From contig PQAS01000057.1 in the NCBI GenBank assembly GCA_003104905.1, positions 61,957-125,956 of the forward strand: a DNA stretch of 64,000 nucleotides. The letters are read 5' to 3'. A model generated the notes under the pieces. The model made no database searches and had not been told where the DNA came from. It saw nothing but the letters and a program-made list of their open reading frames with translations. The position numbers and the translations under genes are program-made. The stretch's first letter is position 1. The number at the start of each line of letters is the position of its first letter. This stretch comes from Candidatus Methanoperedentaceae archaeon (GTDB taxonomy: Archaea; Halobacteriota; Methanosarcinia; Methanosarcinales; Methanoperedenaceae). Shown here in pieces: positions 18,091 to 27,161 of this stretch.

Positions 18091-19584
18091 CTACTCACCC
18101 CTGATATATGCGAACGCGTTCTGATCATACCATGAGTTCCTGTAAGGGAGACTGGTATTTGCAGACAGGTTCCTGCTAAATCCCGGATTGGATATTGCTT
18201 TCAGGATCTTGTTGCCAAATGCGAGTGCGCCATTATATCCTATATACAGGAAAAGGTAGTTGAATATGGTCGAAGTGGGTATTCCCTGTTTCAATGCCCA
18301 TACAGCATTTTCATTGCCAAGATAGATATCCACCTTTTCTTTATTCAAGATGTTTGCCTGTTCGAAGGGCTGCATGTTCGCCACATTTATCGTGAAATCA
18401 CCGAACCGCTTCACAGCATCCCCAAATCCTTCCTGGCTCTGGTAATCATGGTGATAGGTGGTGATTCCCACCAGCTTTAAGCCGAGTTCATCCAGCAGCG
18501 AAGGTATGAAGGCAGCTCTTGACTGGCCGCCTGAGATATAAACACGTTTACCTTTGAGTTTATTTTTTAGCTTTTCTATTTTTGGAAGTACGGTTGTATG
18601 CTCCCGGGCGATAACCTGTTCCACCTGTTCTCCTTTGCCAAAAATTGCCCCCAGCTGCCTGAGCCACCTGTCGGTATTGCTTATACCTATGGGCATAACA
18701 TCCTGTATGTAAGGTATGCCGTATTTATCCTTGAGTGTTTTTGCATAGTATTCGCTATAGGTAGGACATATACTGGCAGATGCTGCAGCCTGCGCAGATG
18801 CTTTGAGCTGGTCGACAGTTGCAAACGCAGGTATGATGTTCGCTTTCAGGCCCAATTTAGTAAGAAGCTTTTCTATTTCTATTTCATCAGACCTGCCTAT
18901 CGTGATGGGGCTGATTATATTAACAAGATCATCCTGTTTTGGGCCCGCCTCATGGATCAGGTATTTGAGCACGCCATAAAAGGCATCATCGTAAGCAGTT
19001 GCCCATACTTTTGTCCTGAATCCCTCGCAGCGGATAGGCACAATGCTCGCTTTGACCCGGGGCTGGACTGAATTCGCAATAGCCTCAATGTCATCCCCTA
19101 TGATCCCGCTCACGCATGAAGTCAAAATAAATATTGCCTCAGGAGAATACCTTTTGTCTGATTCGATTATTGCGGTCTTAAGTTTTGCCTCCCCGCCAAA
19201 AACAGTATCTTCCTCGGTCAGGTTGGTGGATATCCATCGTGCGTTGGATGCAGGTCTTTCCCTGAGGAGCTGTCCGAATCGGTTAAAGATATTCAGGCCA
19301 TTGGTACTGGTGGAACAACCAACGGGCGAGTGAAAGATGGAAACAGTGTCCCGCACTGTGAGGAGGGTGCATGTAGCAAGCATTTCCTCACAGGCGCTGC
19401 CCTGGTTGAATGTGCGGTCAGCATGCTTCAGACATTTTTTTCTCGTTTCATTTATCATTTGAGAGGCTTTGCCACCATATACGATCGTGGAGCCAATCCT
19501 GTTCTCCCGGATGGGTAATGTTCTGACCTCGATTTGTTGTTTGATAATAATTCCTCCTATTATTCTATAAGTTCGTTTTTTCAC
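18091..19584 (-). CDS. Nitrogenase-like alpha subunit (NifD-like), pair 2
   Basis: NifD-family protein with P-cluster cysteines 65 (GSACEEM), 90 (HSPVGCST) and 157 (TSCVSGIIGDDIE). Cys273 (SICPTYSEYY) is at the Cys275 position. Near the C-terminus, FNYLFLYIGYNGALAF has no histidine where NifD has His442. The given start is GTG at 19584, which a TTTTATAG box near 19613 would make leaderless. A strong GGAGG at 19555-19559 is followed only by ATT/ATC codons, so the true N-terminus is uncertain by about 12 residues. Confidence 0.88.
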   Translation of the reverse strand: MKKRTYRIIGGIIIKQQIEVRTLPIRENRIGSTIVYGGKASQMINETRKKCLKHADRTFNQGSACEEMLATCTLLTVRDTVSIFHSPVGCSTSTNGLNIFNRFGQLLRERPASNARWISTNLTEEDTVFGGEAKLKTAIIESDKRYSPEAIFILTSCVSGIIGDDIEAIANSVQPRVKASIVPIRCEGFRTKVWATAYDDAFYGVLKYLIHEAGPKQDDLVNIISPITIGRSDEIEIEKLLTKLGLKANIIPAFATVDQLKASAQAAASASICPTYSEYYAKTLKDKYGIPYIQDVMPIGISNTDRWLRQLGAIFGKGEQVEQVIAREHTTVLPKIEKLKNKLKGKRVYISGGQSRAAFIPSLLDELGLKLVGITTYHHDYQSQEGFGDAVKRFGDFTINVANMQPFEQANILNKEKVDIYLGNENAVWALKQGIPTSTIFNYLFLYIGYNGALAFGNKILKAISNPGFSRNLSANTSLPYRNSWYDQNAFAYIRGE

Positions 19585-19625
19585 CGTTTCACCACAGTTC
19601 TGTAACCCTCTATAAAATAATATTT

Positions 19626-19676
19626 AAACATGCAAATATTGATATATTCATACCAAAAACCACATGGAAGGGGCAA
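19626..19676 (-). promoter_or_regulatory. Shared regulon element, copy H (nfl pair 2)
   Basis: Minus strand: TTGCC (19676-19672), 36 bases, then TTGCATGTTT (19635-19626), with TATATCAATA before the second box. A TTTTATAG box follows upstream of nflD2. Confidence 0.68.
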
Positions 19677-19686
19677 AAATGCCCCT
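19671..19686. promoter_or_regulatory. Perfect palindrome in the divergent nflD2/ABC promoter
   Basis: GGGGCA-AAAA-TGCCCC. Its left half contains the TTGCC box of the nflD2 element read on the minus strand; its right half supplies a TGCCCC facing the plus-strand ABC operon. A weaker second box (ATGCAATA near 19719) lies at one base less than the usual spacing. The two divergent operons may thus share one operator. Confidence 0.5.
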
Positions 19687-19740
19687 AATCTGCCATTTTT
19701 TAATTAGTTTCAATAAATATGCAATAACAGGTGATTTAAT

Positions 19741-20808
19741 TTGGTAAACTCTAATGTCAAAATATTTGGTATCGTGCTTTTTATTGTTCTTGCAGGGATT
19801 GGATACTTTGCCTCAAACGCCCAGATAAAAGAAGATCCGCCTTTAAAGACTATCGATTTCGGCTATCAGCCACTATGGACCGGACCTGCCAACATAAATG
19901 AGGTTATGAGAAAAGATAGAGTGCTTACAGAGGAACTCAGGAAACTCGGTTACGAAATTAAATGGCGTCCTTTTCTTAAAGGCGCGGATGTGAATGTAGC
20001 TTTACAGGCACGTGGCGAAGAGGGGCTGGAGTTTGGGATTGGAGGCGATATGCCAACAACTACAATAATAGCAAACCTGGATGTCGAAGTTTTTTCGTTG
20101 ATAGAGGGCGGAAGGGTATGGATAGTTTCAAAAAACTATGATAATGTGAGTCAGTTGAAAGGTAAAAAGGTAGGCTTTGCATTTGGTTCCAATGCTCATT
20201 ACTTCCTCTTGAAAACTCTTGAGCAGAATAAGATATCAGAGAAGGAAATAACACTGGTTCAACTGGACGTGCCAAGTATGCCGCAGGCACTGGAAAATAA
20301 TGAGATAGATGCATTTTCTGCGTGGGAACCTACACCCACGCTTGCGATTAAGAATTTCCCCTCGCTCAAGCGAATAAATAATGGACGCTCAAGCGGCTAT
20401 CTCTACGCCAAAGGAGAATTTTCAAGAACAAATCCTGAAGCAATAAAACATATTATCGCCTCACAGATCAGGGCGATAAAATATATTCAGAAAAGCCAGG
20501 AAAATCTGGACAGGGTGAGCGGTTGGGCCATCGAAGCAGGTACGGCACTTAAAGGCAGCTCGCTGGGATTAACTGTTGAAGAGTACAATAAAATTGTTTC
20601 TGATGGGTTGCCCGGATCAGTTTACATAGAAGACAAATATTATGTTGATGGTGGAATATTAAACGAAGAATTTGATTTGTTAAAAAGCCTTGGAAAAGTC
20701 CCGCTGTCTGCGACATGGAACGAAGCCAGAGTGAAGATCAAACGTGAGATCGTAAAGGAAGTACTCTCGGATCCCAAAAAATACAGGCTTGAGGAATCGC
20801 CTGTATGA
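19741..20808 (+). CDS. NitT/TauT-type substrate-binding protein (plus-strand operon)
   Basis: A 355-residue anchored binding protein with a hydrophobic segment at about residues 9-24. The mature domain begins IDFGYQPLWTGPANI. GIGGDMPTTTIIAN and EIDAFSAWEPTPTLAI line the cleft. It lacks the C-terminal YTN-type motif shared by the other binding proteins, so it belongs to a different branch. The start is TTG at 19741 with GGTGATT just upstream. A four-base ATGA overlap leads into the permease. It is transcribed divergently from nflD2. Confidence 0.87.
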   Translation: MVNSNVKIFGIVLFIVLAGIGYFASNAQIKEDPPLKTIDFGYQPLWTGPANINEVMRKDRVLTEELRKLGYEIKWRPFLKGADVNVALQARGEEGLEFGIGGDMPTTTIIANLDVEVFSLIEGGRVWIVSKNYDNVSQLKGKKVGFAFGSNAHYFLLKTLEQNKISEKEITLVQLDVPSMPQALENNEIDAFSAWEPTPTLAIKNFPSLKRINNGRSSGYLYAKGEFSRTNPEAIKHIIASQIRAIKYIQKSQENLDRVSGWAIEAGTALKGSSLGLTVEEYNKIVSDGLPGSVYIEDKYYVDGGILNEEFDLLKSLGKVPLSATWNEARVKIKREIVKEVLSDPKKYRLEESPV

Positions 20809-21581
20809 GCAAGAGCAGGAATCATGAACACATCCTGAGAATTAAGCCTGTATTCCGGAACCTGATTCCTGAAGTTGTCATAATTGCACTTTTGCTGGCA
20901 GTCTGGCAGGGTTTATATGAGAGCAGGCTATTATCCGAATTTGTAGTAACCAGCCCGCAAAGAGTAATAGGATATCTCTGGAACCCTGGTATTTTGAGAC
21001 ACTGGAGCATCAGTTTTGAGAGAGTGACGATGGGTCTTTCAATTGCAACTGCCCTGGCGGTATCTTTACTGGTAATGTGTATAGCATCATCAAGAGTGCA
21101 CAGCATCCTGAACGTGCTTGCAAATACCCTTAGATTCATTCCCCCCATTGCATGGATCCCTTTAGCTATTATATGGTTCGGAATAGGAGAATCTTCCAAG
21201 GCATATATAATAATCTATGGCGGCTTTTTTCCCATGTTCCTTAGTCTGTTTGGCGCATACCAGAATCTTCCGGAAGAAAGCCTGAAGCTTATCAGCATCA
21301 ACACCAGTTCAAAATTAAAGGCTGCCTATTATGGTTACGTACTCGGCCTGACACCTGGCTTTATTCACAGCATCAGGCTGGGCTTTGGAGTTGCGTGGAT
21401 GTCGCTTGTGGCTGCTGAGCTTATAGCTTCTGATGTTGGGCTTGGATATATGATAGAGGAAGGAAGAATGCTCCTGAACACTACCCAGGTAGTGGGAGGT
21501 ATGGTTCTCATTGGTTTAACAGGATATGTCTTTGATTTCATTTTGCGAATAGCACAGAGATGGTATGAATGGCAAAATTAA
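20805..21581 (+). CDS. ABC transporter permease, divergent branch
   Basis: A 258-residue permease with about six helices. RFIPPIAWIPLAIIWFGIGE is the family signature, but the EAA loop (KAAYYGYVLGLTPGFIHSIR) is divergent and lacks the usual LPxAxPxI core. The following ATPase is also unusual because it is a fusion, so the pair may have co-evolved. Coding overlaps exist with both neighbours (4 and 13 bases). Confidence 0.87.
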   Translation: MSKSRNHEHILRIKPVFRNLIPEVVIIALLLAVWQGLYESRLLSEFVVTSPQRVIGYLWNPGILRHWSISFERVTMGLSIATALAVSLLVMCIASSRVHSILNVLANTLRFIPPIAWIPLAIIWFGIGESSKAYIIIYGGFFPMFLSLFGAYQNLPEESLKLISINTSSKLKAAYYGYVLGLTPGFIHSIRLGFGVAWMSLVAAELIASDVGLGYMIEEGRMLLNTTQVVGGMVLIGLTGYVFDFILRIAQRWYEWQN

Positions 21582-22429
21582 AAGTGGAAAAACTGAACGT
21601 CAGCTTTGGGAACAAAGGAGTTCTTGAAGATATAACCTTTGAAGTTGATAACCAGTTCACATGCGTGATTGGCAAAAGCGGCGTAGGCAAGTCCACTCTG
21701 ATAAAATGCCTGCTGGGAGAGGTTAAGTATCAGGGCACTATCACATTTGACGGCAAGATAGCTTATATTCCGCAAGCCAACCAGATGGTCCCATGGCTGA
21801 ATGTTGAGCAGAATATACGTATTGCAAATGAAGATGCTGATATAGACAGTCTTCTGGATATGGTTGAATTACACGGCGTTTCAAGATATGCTTATGCACG
21901 AAGCTTAAGCGGCGGCCAGATCCAGAGAATTGCACTTGCAAGGGCAATTGCATCGGGTGCAGATATCATACTATGTGATGAACCGTTTTCAGCTCTGGAT
22001 TATTTAACCCGGGAAAAGCTTCAGGAACTGGCAAGAAAGATATTTGAGGGCAAAACCGTTATCTATGTAACCCATGACCTGTATGAAGCCACTTATCTGG
22101 CAGACCTGCTCGTTATCCTGAGGCAGAGGGATTATGATGTACTGAAGTTCTCCCGGAAAATTGACCGCGATTCCCAGTTGTTCTTTGATACGATATCTCT
22201 ATTGAGATCTGCATTCATGAATGGGGTCGATAAGCATAGGGTAAGGGCTCTTGGTCATATATTCAGCAAACGAATATCTCCTTCAAGCATCCTTGACCTC
22301 AGGAAGGAGCGCTGTCCCTATCCTCTTGTCATGGCAAAGAAGGAACTTGATAAGATGAAGACAGGAGAGACGCTAAAGGTGATAACCGACGACCCGGCGG
22401 CACCGGAAAATATAAAATCCCAAGTTTGA
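21569..22429 (+). CDS. ABC ATPase fused to a TusA domain, truncated by an IS element
   Basis: Residues 1 to about 225 form a NitT/TauT ATPase: GKSGVGKST, LSGGQIQR, CDEPFSALD and THDLYEA. From about 240 a TusA domain begins (LDLRKERCPYPL, Cys249), which would put a sulfur-carrier cysteine on the transport motor itself. The frame ends abnormally at SQV-stop within the left end of an IS inserted at 22418/22419. Joining 22418 to 24017 restores the frame, and the product would continue FWAKEAGVDVEIEEKGKSG to a stop at 24097-24099. The ATPase part may still work; the TusA domain has lost its last strand and half. Confidence 0.9.
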   Translation: MAKLKVEKLNVSFGNKGVLEDITFEVDNQFTCVIGKSGVGKSTLIKCLLGEVKYQGTITFDGKIAYIPQANQMVPWLNVEQNIRIANEDADIDSLLDMVELHGVSRYAYARSLSGGQIQRIALARAIASGADIILCDEPFSALDYLTREKLQELARKIFEGKTVIYVTHDLYEATYLADLLVILRQRDYDVLKFSRKIDRDSQLFFDTISLLRSAFMNGVDKHRVRALGHIFSKRISPSSILDLRKERCPYPLVMAKKELDKMKTGETLKVITDDPAAPENIKSQV

Positions 22430-24010
22430 CAGATAAATAATAATATTGTCCTTAGCATGTTTGTTATTGATGAAACACCAAACGAAACTAAGGACAGATG
22501 AAATAATCCCTAATGAGAATATATGCTTTCCCATTGGAACCATTTTTGCTGTAAAAAACAAATACGAAAAATTAGACTTTTCAGGAGTTTTTGATAAACA
22601 CAAAAAGAAGGGTATAGACATAAACTCTCTCATCCAAGCTCTTTTAAGTTACAAACTAACAGAAAATCTCAGCATAAGTAAAGCTAGTGGATGGATAAAT
22701 CGAGGTGAAGTCCTTGAAACATTTAATATTGAGGGCTTCGAAGAACGGACACTCTTCAGGACACTCGAAACCATTGGCAAAAACAGGGAAGAAATAATTT
22801 CAGATATCCAGGACAGATTATTTCAGACTTATAATTTCGAGCATACTGATGTCAATCTCGATTGGACAAGTCTGGTTCTGTATGGCGATAAAAGCAAACT
22901 TGGAAAATACGGTTATAGTCGAGCTCATAGACCTGACAAGAAACAAATAACCGTCGGGATAAGTGAACTTGTAGGTCCGATCAATATTCCTATTGGAATT
23001 ACAATAAACAAAGGTAATCTCAATGACATGAAGCATTTTCCTGACACTTATAATCAAATAAGGGATAGGCTTAAACCGGGTTCCCTTATCATTTTTGATA
23101 AAGGAGCAAATAGTAAAACAAATATCGAACTCATCCTTGCAGACAAGATGAAATATCTGACATCCAAAAAGCTGAATAAAAGTGATGATAAAAGGATCAA
23201 GAAATTCGATAAATCCAAAGCTGAGCTTGTTGATGCTGAAAAAGGAGTTTACGGGATAAAATTTATCAAACCTAACAACACGGATTATTTTTATTTTTCT
23301 GAGAACTTGCAGAAGGATCAGCTAAAATCCAGGGCAAGAAAAGCATTGCAGAAATTAAAAGAAGCCAAAGAGATACAAAAATCGATTGATAACAATAAAA
23401 AACTACCAATGAAGTTTCGGATCAATAATGTGCTCATTGATGTTTCTTATTCTTATCAAACAAAACTCATGGAACTTAACGAAGAGGAAGCTCTCAAACT
23501 TGTTGAGACGGTAATTATTAACGGTCGAGAAGGATTTTTCTGCATAAAATCAAGTCAGGATTTGACACTTCAAGAGGCTTTACAAACATATAGAAAAAAG
23601 GATTCAATCGAGAAGATTTTTAATTCGATGAAAAATGAGATTGAAATTAAACCAGTACGCGTATGGTCGGAGGATGGCATTTATGGAGCGTTGATCATTG
23701 GTTTTTTAGCTCAATTGTTTATTTCTTTGATACGATATGAGATCAAGGATTTGAAAACCACTTCAACAAAATTCATAATAAACAGCTTGATGAATTTGAC
23801 AGTTACAGTGAATTTCAGAATTAACAAGCCAAAAATGTATATTTATGCTAATTTTGATCCAATAAATAAGCTGATTTTGCATCAAAATCAAGGAATAATA
23901 TAGCAAAAAGTTAAGTAAATAGATTAATTTTTTGTAACTGTCAGATAGTTTATCCCGCCAAAATAGTAGACATTCCCGATGAAGGGGATTTTTTAACTGT
24001 CAAATTAGGG
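22419..24010 (+). mobile_element. IS1634-type insertion sequence, 1592 bp
   Basis: Ends are 14-base inverted repeats, CCCAAGTTTGACAG at 22419-22432 and, reversed, CCCTAATTTGACAG at 24010-23997 (12 of 14 match). A perfect 6-base target duplication TAAAAT flanks it (22413-22418 and 24011-24016). One full transposase gene lies inside. Intact ends, duplication and reading frame indicate a recent insertion, and the host gene is still frame-restorable. It disrupts an ABC ATPase-TusA fusion gene. Confidence 0.93.
22470..23903 (+). CDS. IS1634-family (IS4 superfamily) DDE transposase
   Basis: About 477 residues of a DDE transposase with an RNase H-like core. The first aspartate is in NLDWTSLVLYG, the second in LIIFDKGANSKTN, and the glutamate in the YRKKDSIEKIF helix (YREK-type motif). 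YSRAHRPDKKQ is typical of the IS1634 group. ATG at 22470 is chosen over TTG at 22446 because no ribosome site distinguishes them. No frameshift or stop is visible, so the enzyme should be functional. Confidence 0.92.
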   Translation: MKHQTKLRTDEIIPNENICFPIGTIFAVKNKYEKLDFSGVFDKHKKKGIDINSLIQALLSYKLTENLSISKASGWINRGEVLETFNIEGFEERTLFRTLETIGKNREEIISDIQDRLFQTYNFEHTDVNLDWTSLVLYGDKSKLGKYGYSRAHRPDKKQITVGISELVGPINIPIGITINKGNLNDMKHFPDTYNQIRDRLKPGSLIIFDKGANSKTNIELILADKMKYLTSKKLNKSDDKRIKKFDKSKAELVDAEKGVYGIKFIKPNNTDYFYFSENLQKDQLKSRARKALQKLKEAKEIQKSIDNNKKLPMKFRINNVLIDVSYSYQTKLMELNEEEALKLVETVIINGREGFFCIKSSQDLTLQEALQTYRKKDSIEKIFNSMKNEIEIKPVRVWSEDGIYGALIIGFLAQLFISLIRYEIKDLKTTSTKFIINSLMNLTVTVNFRINKPKMYIYANFDPINKLILHQNQGII

Positions 24011-24016
24011 TAAAAT

Positions 24017-24099
24017 TCTGGGCAAAAGAGGCGGGGGTGGATGTAGAGATAGAGGAGAAGGGGAAAAGTGGGTATGCTGAGATTTATCTTGGCAAATAA
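24017..24099 (+). pseudogene. Severed 3' end of the ATPase-TusA fusion gene
   Basis: Read in the frame restored by removing the IS and one target copy, this gives WAKEAGVDVEIEEKGKSGYA and then EIYLGK-stop. That is exactly the missing end of a TusA domain (compare WLTKSGHEF... and WAKKSGNEL... in the carriers at 6521 and 54105). It has no start of its own and is not expected to be translated. Confidence 0.9.
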
Positions 24100-24260
24100 C
24101 GGCTAAATTAGTCACAGACCGACCGGAATGGAATTCCGGGGCATCCAAATGCGGGTGCATGAGGATTTAGTATTGTTTATTCACTAAATTGGATTCGCCA
24201 AAAAGAAAGGCACGTAATCGGTATAGGGAGGGAGCAAATGGGCTCAAGGATTCTTGGTTC

Positions 24261-24494
24261 TTATTTTTTCATTATCTTCTTAAATTTATCCGCAGATAAT
24301 CCAGCATCAACCAATATACTTTTAACAACTTTTGGATGCAGGATTTTTCCGCTATGATAAGCAATAGTTACTCTTTTTCCTTCATCATTCTTGAATATTT
24401 TATGGCTGCCTGATTGTCTTGAGAAACGGAAGCCCAATTTTTCAACAATTTTGATTATTTCATTTGCAGTTACTCTTGGTAGCTTTTCGCTCAT
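24261..24494 (-). CDS. hicA: HicA-type mRNA interferase toxin
   Basis: A 77-residue HicA/YcfA protein with the double-stranded-RNA-binding-like fold. The catalytic histidine lies in QSGSHKIFKN, and IAYHSGKILHPKVVKSIL is the second family block. It overlaps the upstream HicB gene by four bases, as is usual. HicA cleaves mRNA when HicB is lost. The pair sits between an IS-damaged operon and the radical SAM genes, consistent with a variable stretch. Confidence 0.85.
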   Translation of the reverse strand: MSEKLPRVTANEIIKIVEKLGFRFSRQSGSHKIFKNDEGKRVTIAYHSGKILHPKVVKSILVDAGLSADKFKKIMKK

Positions 24495-24715
24495 GCTGTC
24501 ACTTCAAGGGCAACAAGACTGAAAGAGTTAAACTTTTCAATTACCTCGCCGCTTTCGAGAATATCTTCTATGTGCAGGCGGATAGCGTCTCTTATATTTT
24601 CGAGAGCTTCCTCATAAGTATCCCCTTGGGAGTAACAGCCCTGCAAAGCCGGACACATTGCAAAATAACCATCTTCATCTTTTTCTATTACTACAGGGAG
24701 TGTATATTTTTCCAT
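24491..24715 (-). CDS. hicB: HicB-type antitoxin
   Basis: A 74-residue HicB antitoxin: YTLPVVIEKDEDGYFAMCPA-type N-terminus followed by GCYSQGDTYEEALENI, the partial RNase H-like fold that blocks HicA. No DNA-binding domain is obvious in the short C-terminus. An AGGAGA precedes the ATG. It is transcribed first, with the toxin gene coupled behind it. Confidence 0.85.
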   Translation of the reverse strand: MEKYTLPVVIEKDEDGYFAMCPALQGCYSQGDTYEEALENIRDAIRLHIEDILESGEVIEKFNSFSLVALEVTA

Positions 24716-24756
24716 AGATAGGTTCTCCTTTCAAGTCTAATTGATTTGGAAAGTAT

Positions 24757-24888
24757 TTAATGATTACATTTCCCACTTCTCTTTTCAAGCAACATACGTC
24801 CAGATATCGGATCTTCAGGATCACCTACCAATAAATCCTTATTAGGGATATCCCATCCATCTGGACTTCGGTTTGAACTTACAGGCAT
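24757..24888 (-). CDS. Possible 43-residue protein, unknown
   Basis: A short frame (PDGWDIPNKDLLVGDPEDPI and onward) with no recognised family. It looks like ordinary protein sequence but may be a remnant of an older insertion. The rest of the 380-base gap between hicB and the radical SAM gene shows nothing I can assign. Confidence 0.25.
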   Translation of the reverse strand: MPVSSNRSPDGWDIPNKDLLVGDPEDPISGRMLLEKRSGKCNH

Positions 24889-25095
24889 CTTTTTGCCTTT
24901 TTTTCTCCATTTTTGCGCTTGACATTCTTGCTTTTGCCAAATTAGGCCCGTACATAGCGTTTTTGCAGGATATTTATCTCGTGTCCGGATATACTTCTCA
25001 AGACTATCAATTCAGATATTTGTCCGGAGGGCAGATAACTATTTGGCAAAAGCAAAGTGAAAATATTTCAAGACAATCTACACGGATGAGAAAAA

Positions 25096-26454
25096 TTAGA
25101 AACTTACCTCTCTACCTTTATAAAAATAATCGTTTATCTCCTGATAAATTCCCTCAATTTCTTCATCTGGTATCCTGCTCAGATTATACCTGCATTTTGT
25201 AAAGTGGATATTATCGCACCTCCAATCCTCTTTCTTAATGGTCCCCTCTTTCAATGAGCTCTCATATAGCTCCGAACCGGGAAGCGGCTGGAATATGCTC
25301 CATGTACTGCGATCAAGCTCAAGCTCCTTAGCAAGTTCAAATGTCATTTTCACATCATCAATTGTCTCCCCCGGAATACCTATCATGAAAAAGCCAAAGA
25401 CTTTTACATATTTTTTTGCAAGCCTTACCGCTTCCTTTGTTTGCTGTATGGTCACCTTTTTCTTAAGTGTTTTAAGGCTATCCGGACTTCCTGTCTCTAT
25501 ACCGAGGTCAAGTTCCGTGAGCCCTGCCTTCACCATGAGCTTAAGTTCTTCTTCCCTGATGAGATCCACCCTGGTGTTGCATTGCCAGATGATGTCCAGC
25601 TTTCTTTTTATTATTTCCTCGCAGAACTGTGATGTCCATTTCCTGTTCATGTTCAATATGCTGTCCTTGAACCAGAATCCTTCGAGATCATATTTATTTT
25701 TAAGATATTCAAGCTCATCAACCACTTTTTCGGGGGATTTTGCTCTCCATCGTACGCCCATGGTCTCTTTCACAGCGCAGAATGAGCAGGGATATGGACA
25801 GCCGCGCGTCGCAAGCACCGAGATGCACCTGATATCCCTGAGGGATTGATTATGCTTTATGTATTCATTGACCGGGAAAGAACCGTAATCCGGCATGGGG
25901 AGCGAATTTATATCCACAAGGGGGGATTTGCTCTTGAGGATGACCTCTCCATTGTGCTTATAACTCAATCCCTCAATTTGAGAAATATTGCCACCTTTTT
26001 CAAGTTCAGTCATCAGTTGTTCCATAACCACTTCCCCTTCTCCCCTGACAACGAAATCAACATACCTGCTTTCAAGTGTTGTTCCCGGTTCAATTGTGGG
26101 ATGAACGCCTCCAAGCACAACTTTTGCGTCAGGCAGAGCTTTCCTGGTAATTTTAGAAGCCCGCAGAGCAGATGGAAATGTTGTAGTCATGGCTGTAATG
26201 CCTACAACATCGGGTCTTATTTCAAGGAGCTTGTTTGCAAGCTCATGCTCATCCATGAGGAGCGCCTGCATATCAAGCAGCTCCGCATCAAATCCTTTTG
26301 ACTTTAAATATGCGGCAATGGAAGCGATACCAAGCGGCGGTTCAAAGGCCAGAGGATACAGGTTTCCTCCTTTTATCCAGTCATTGAATGTAGTGTATCT
26401 TTTCTCGAACTCATCTTTGTTAAAGAATGCAGGATTTATCAACAGCAATTTCAT
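25096..26454 (-). CDS. B12-binding-domain radical SAM protein
   Basis: An N-terminal cobalamin-binding-type domain (about residues 1-140, with VGITAMTTTFPSALRASKI and GGVHPTIEP) is followed by a radical SAM barrel whose cluster motif is CPYPCSFC. Relatives methylate unreactive carbons or rearrange small molecules; most are uncharacterised. ATG at 26454 overlaps the preceding stop (ATGA) and has GGAGGGC upstream; the longer frame is rejected. It is third in an operon with a second radical SAM enzyme and a QueG-like protein. Confidence 0.87.
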   Translation of the reverse strand: MKLLLINPAFFNKDEFEKRYTTFNDWIKGGNLYPLAFEPPLGIASIAAYLKSKGFDAELLDMQALLMDEHELANKLLEIRPDVVGITAMTTTFPSALRASKITRKALPDAKVVLGGVHPTIEPGTTLESRYVDFVVRGEGEVVMEQLMTELEKGGNISQIEGLSYKHNGEVILKSKSPLVDINSLPMPDYGSFPVNEYIKHNQSLRDIRCISVLATRGCPYPCSFCAVKETMGVRWRAKSPEKVVDELEYLKNKYDLEGFWFKDSILNMNRKWTSQFCEEIIKRKLDIIWQCNTRVDLIREEELKLMVKAGLTELDLGIETGSPDSLKTLKKKVTIQQTKEAVRLAKKYVKVFGFFMIGIPGETIDDVKMTFELAKELELDRSTWSIFQPLPGSELYESSLKEGTIKKEDWRCDNIHFTKCRYNLSRIPDEEIEGIYQEINDYFYKGREVSF

Positions 26455-27161
26455 GGAAGCCCTCCTGTCGGGCATGCTAACATGCATTCGCTGCATGCTG
26501 AATATCCATACATACTGTTATGGGGCTTAATGATCTCATTGCACTTTTCCCACGCGATACCTTCGCCAGAAAGTGCCTTTCCCGGGCATGCTTTTATGCA
26601 TGCCTGACATGAAGGTGGACAAAGTTTTTCCGCTTCTTTCTTCGTTTTTTTCTTGTCGGGGTTAAGCTTTGCATCTGTTATCACTGCTGCCACACGCTGC
26701 CCTGGTCCAAAACGCGGTGTTATAAGGAGACGGCTCTTGCCAAGAATGCCAAGCCCTGCTTCAACAGCCGCATGCCTGGTTGAGATTCCAAATAGCCTGG
26801 GATATATGTTCATGTAGTCCCCGCTTTTCCTGAGATCCGGATCCAGATTGCCTATTCTGTGAGGTATGACGACTGCGCCATATCCCCTGTCATCAAGGAA
26901 TCTTCCTATATCATATGCTATCTGGTTATGGTACATATTCAGGGTAATATGATGCAGGGCCGAGAGCAGGAGATTAGGTTTGACAGTGTTATGAAGTACC
27001 CTTACGCCAACCACTATCACTGATTTTGCCCCTGAGAGAAGATGTTCCGGATGTTTCTCCTCAGGATATTCTTTGAATCGGTCTATTGAGGCGATCCCTA
27101 CAATATCGGCGCCTTTTTTCAAAGCAAAGCGCTTTACATCATATGAGGATAATTTTTTCAT
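26451..27161 (-). CDS. QueG-like [4Fe-4S] protein
   Basis: A 236-residue epoxyqueuosine-reductase-like protein. AGLGILGKSRLLITPRFGPG is the core motif. Cysteines in LCPPSCQACIKACPGKAL, and later in CNEII and CSECMLACP, supply two [4Fe-4S] clusters. It is related to the protein at 9221-10021, but its cluster spacing differs. It overlaps both neighbours by four bases and so belongs to the two-radical-SAM operon. A role as electron donor or reductase in the same pathway is inferred. Confidence 0.78.
   Translation of the reverse strand: MKKLSSYDVKRFALKKGADIVGIASIDRFKEYPEEKHPEHLLSGAKSVIVVGVRVLHNTVKPNLLLSALHHITLNMYHNQIAYDIGRFLDDRGYGAVVIPHRIGNLDPDLRKSGDYMNIYPRLFGISTRHAAVEAGLGILGKSRLLITPRFGPGQRVAAVITDAKLNPDKKKTKKEAEKLCPPSCQACIKACPGKALSGEGIAWEKCNEIIKPHNSMYGYSACSECMLACPTGGLP

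Noticed and set aside
19542..19560. ATT/ATC start for nflD2 behind the strong GGAGG
   Set aside because: A leaderless GTG at 19584 explains the gene without a rare start codon; kept only as an uncertainty.
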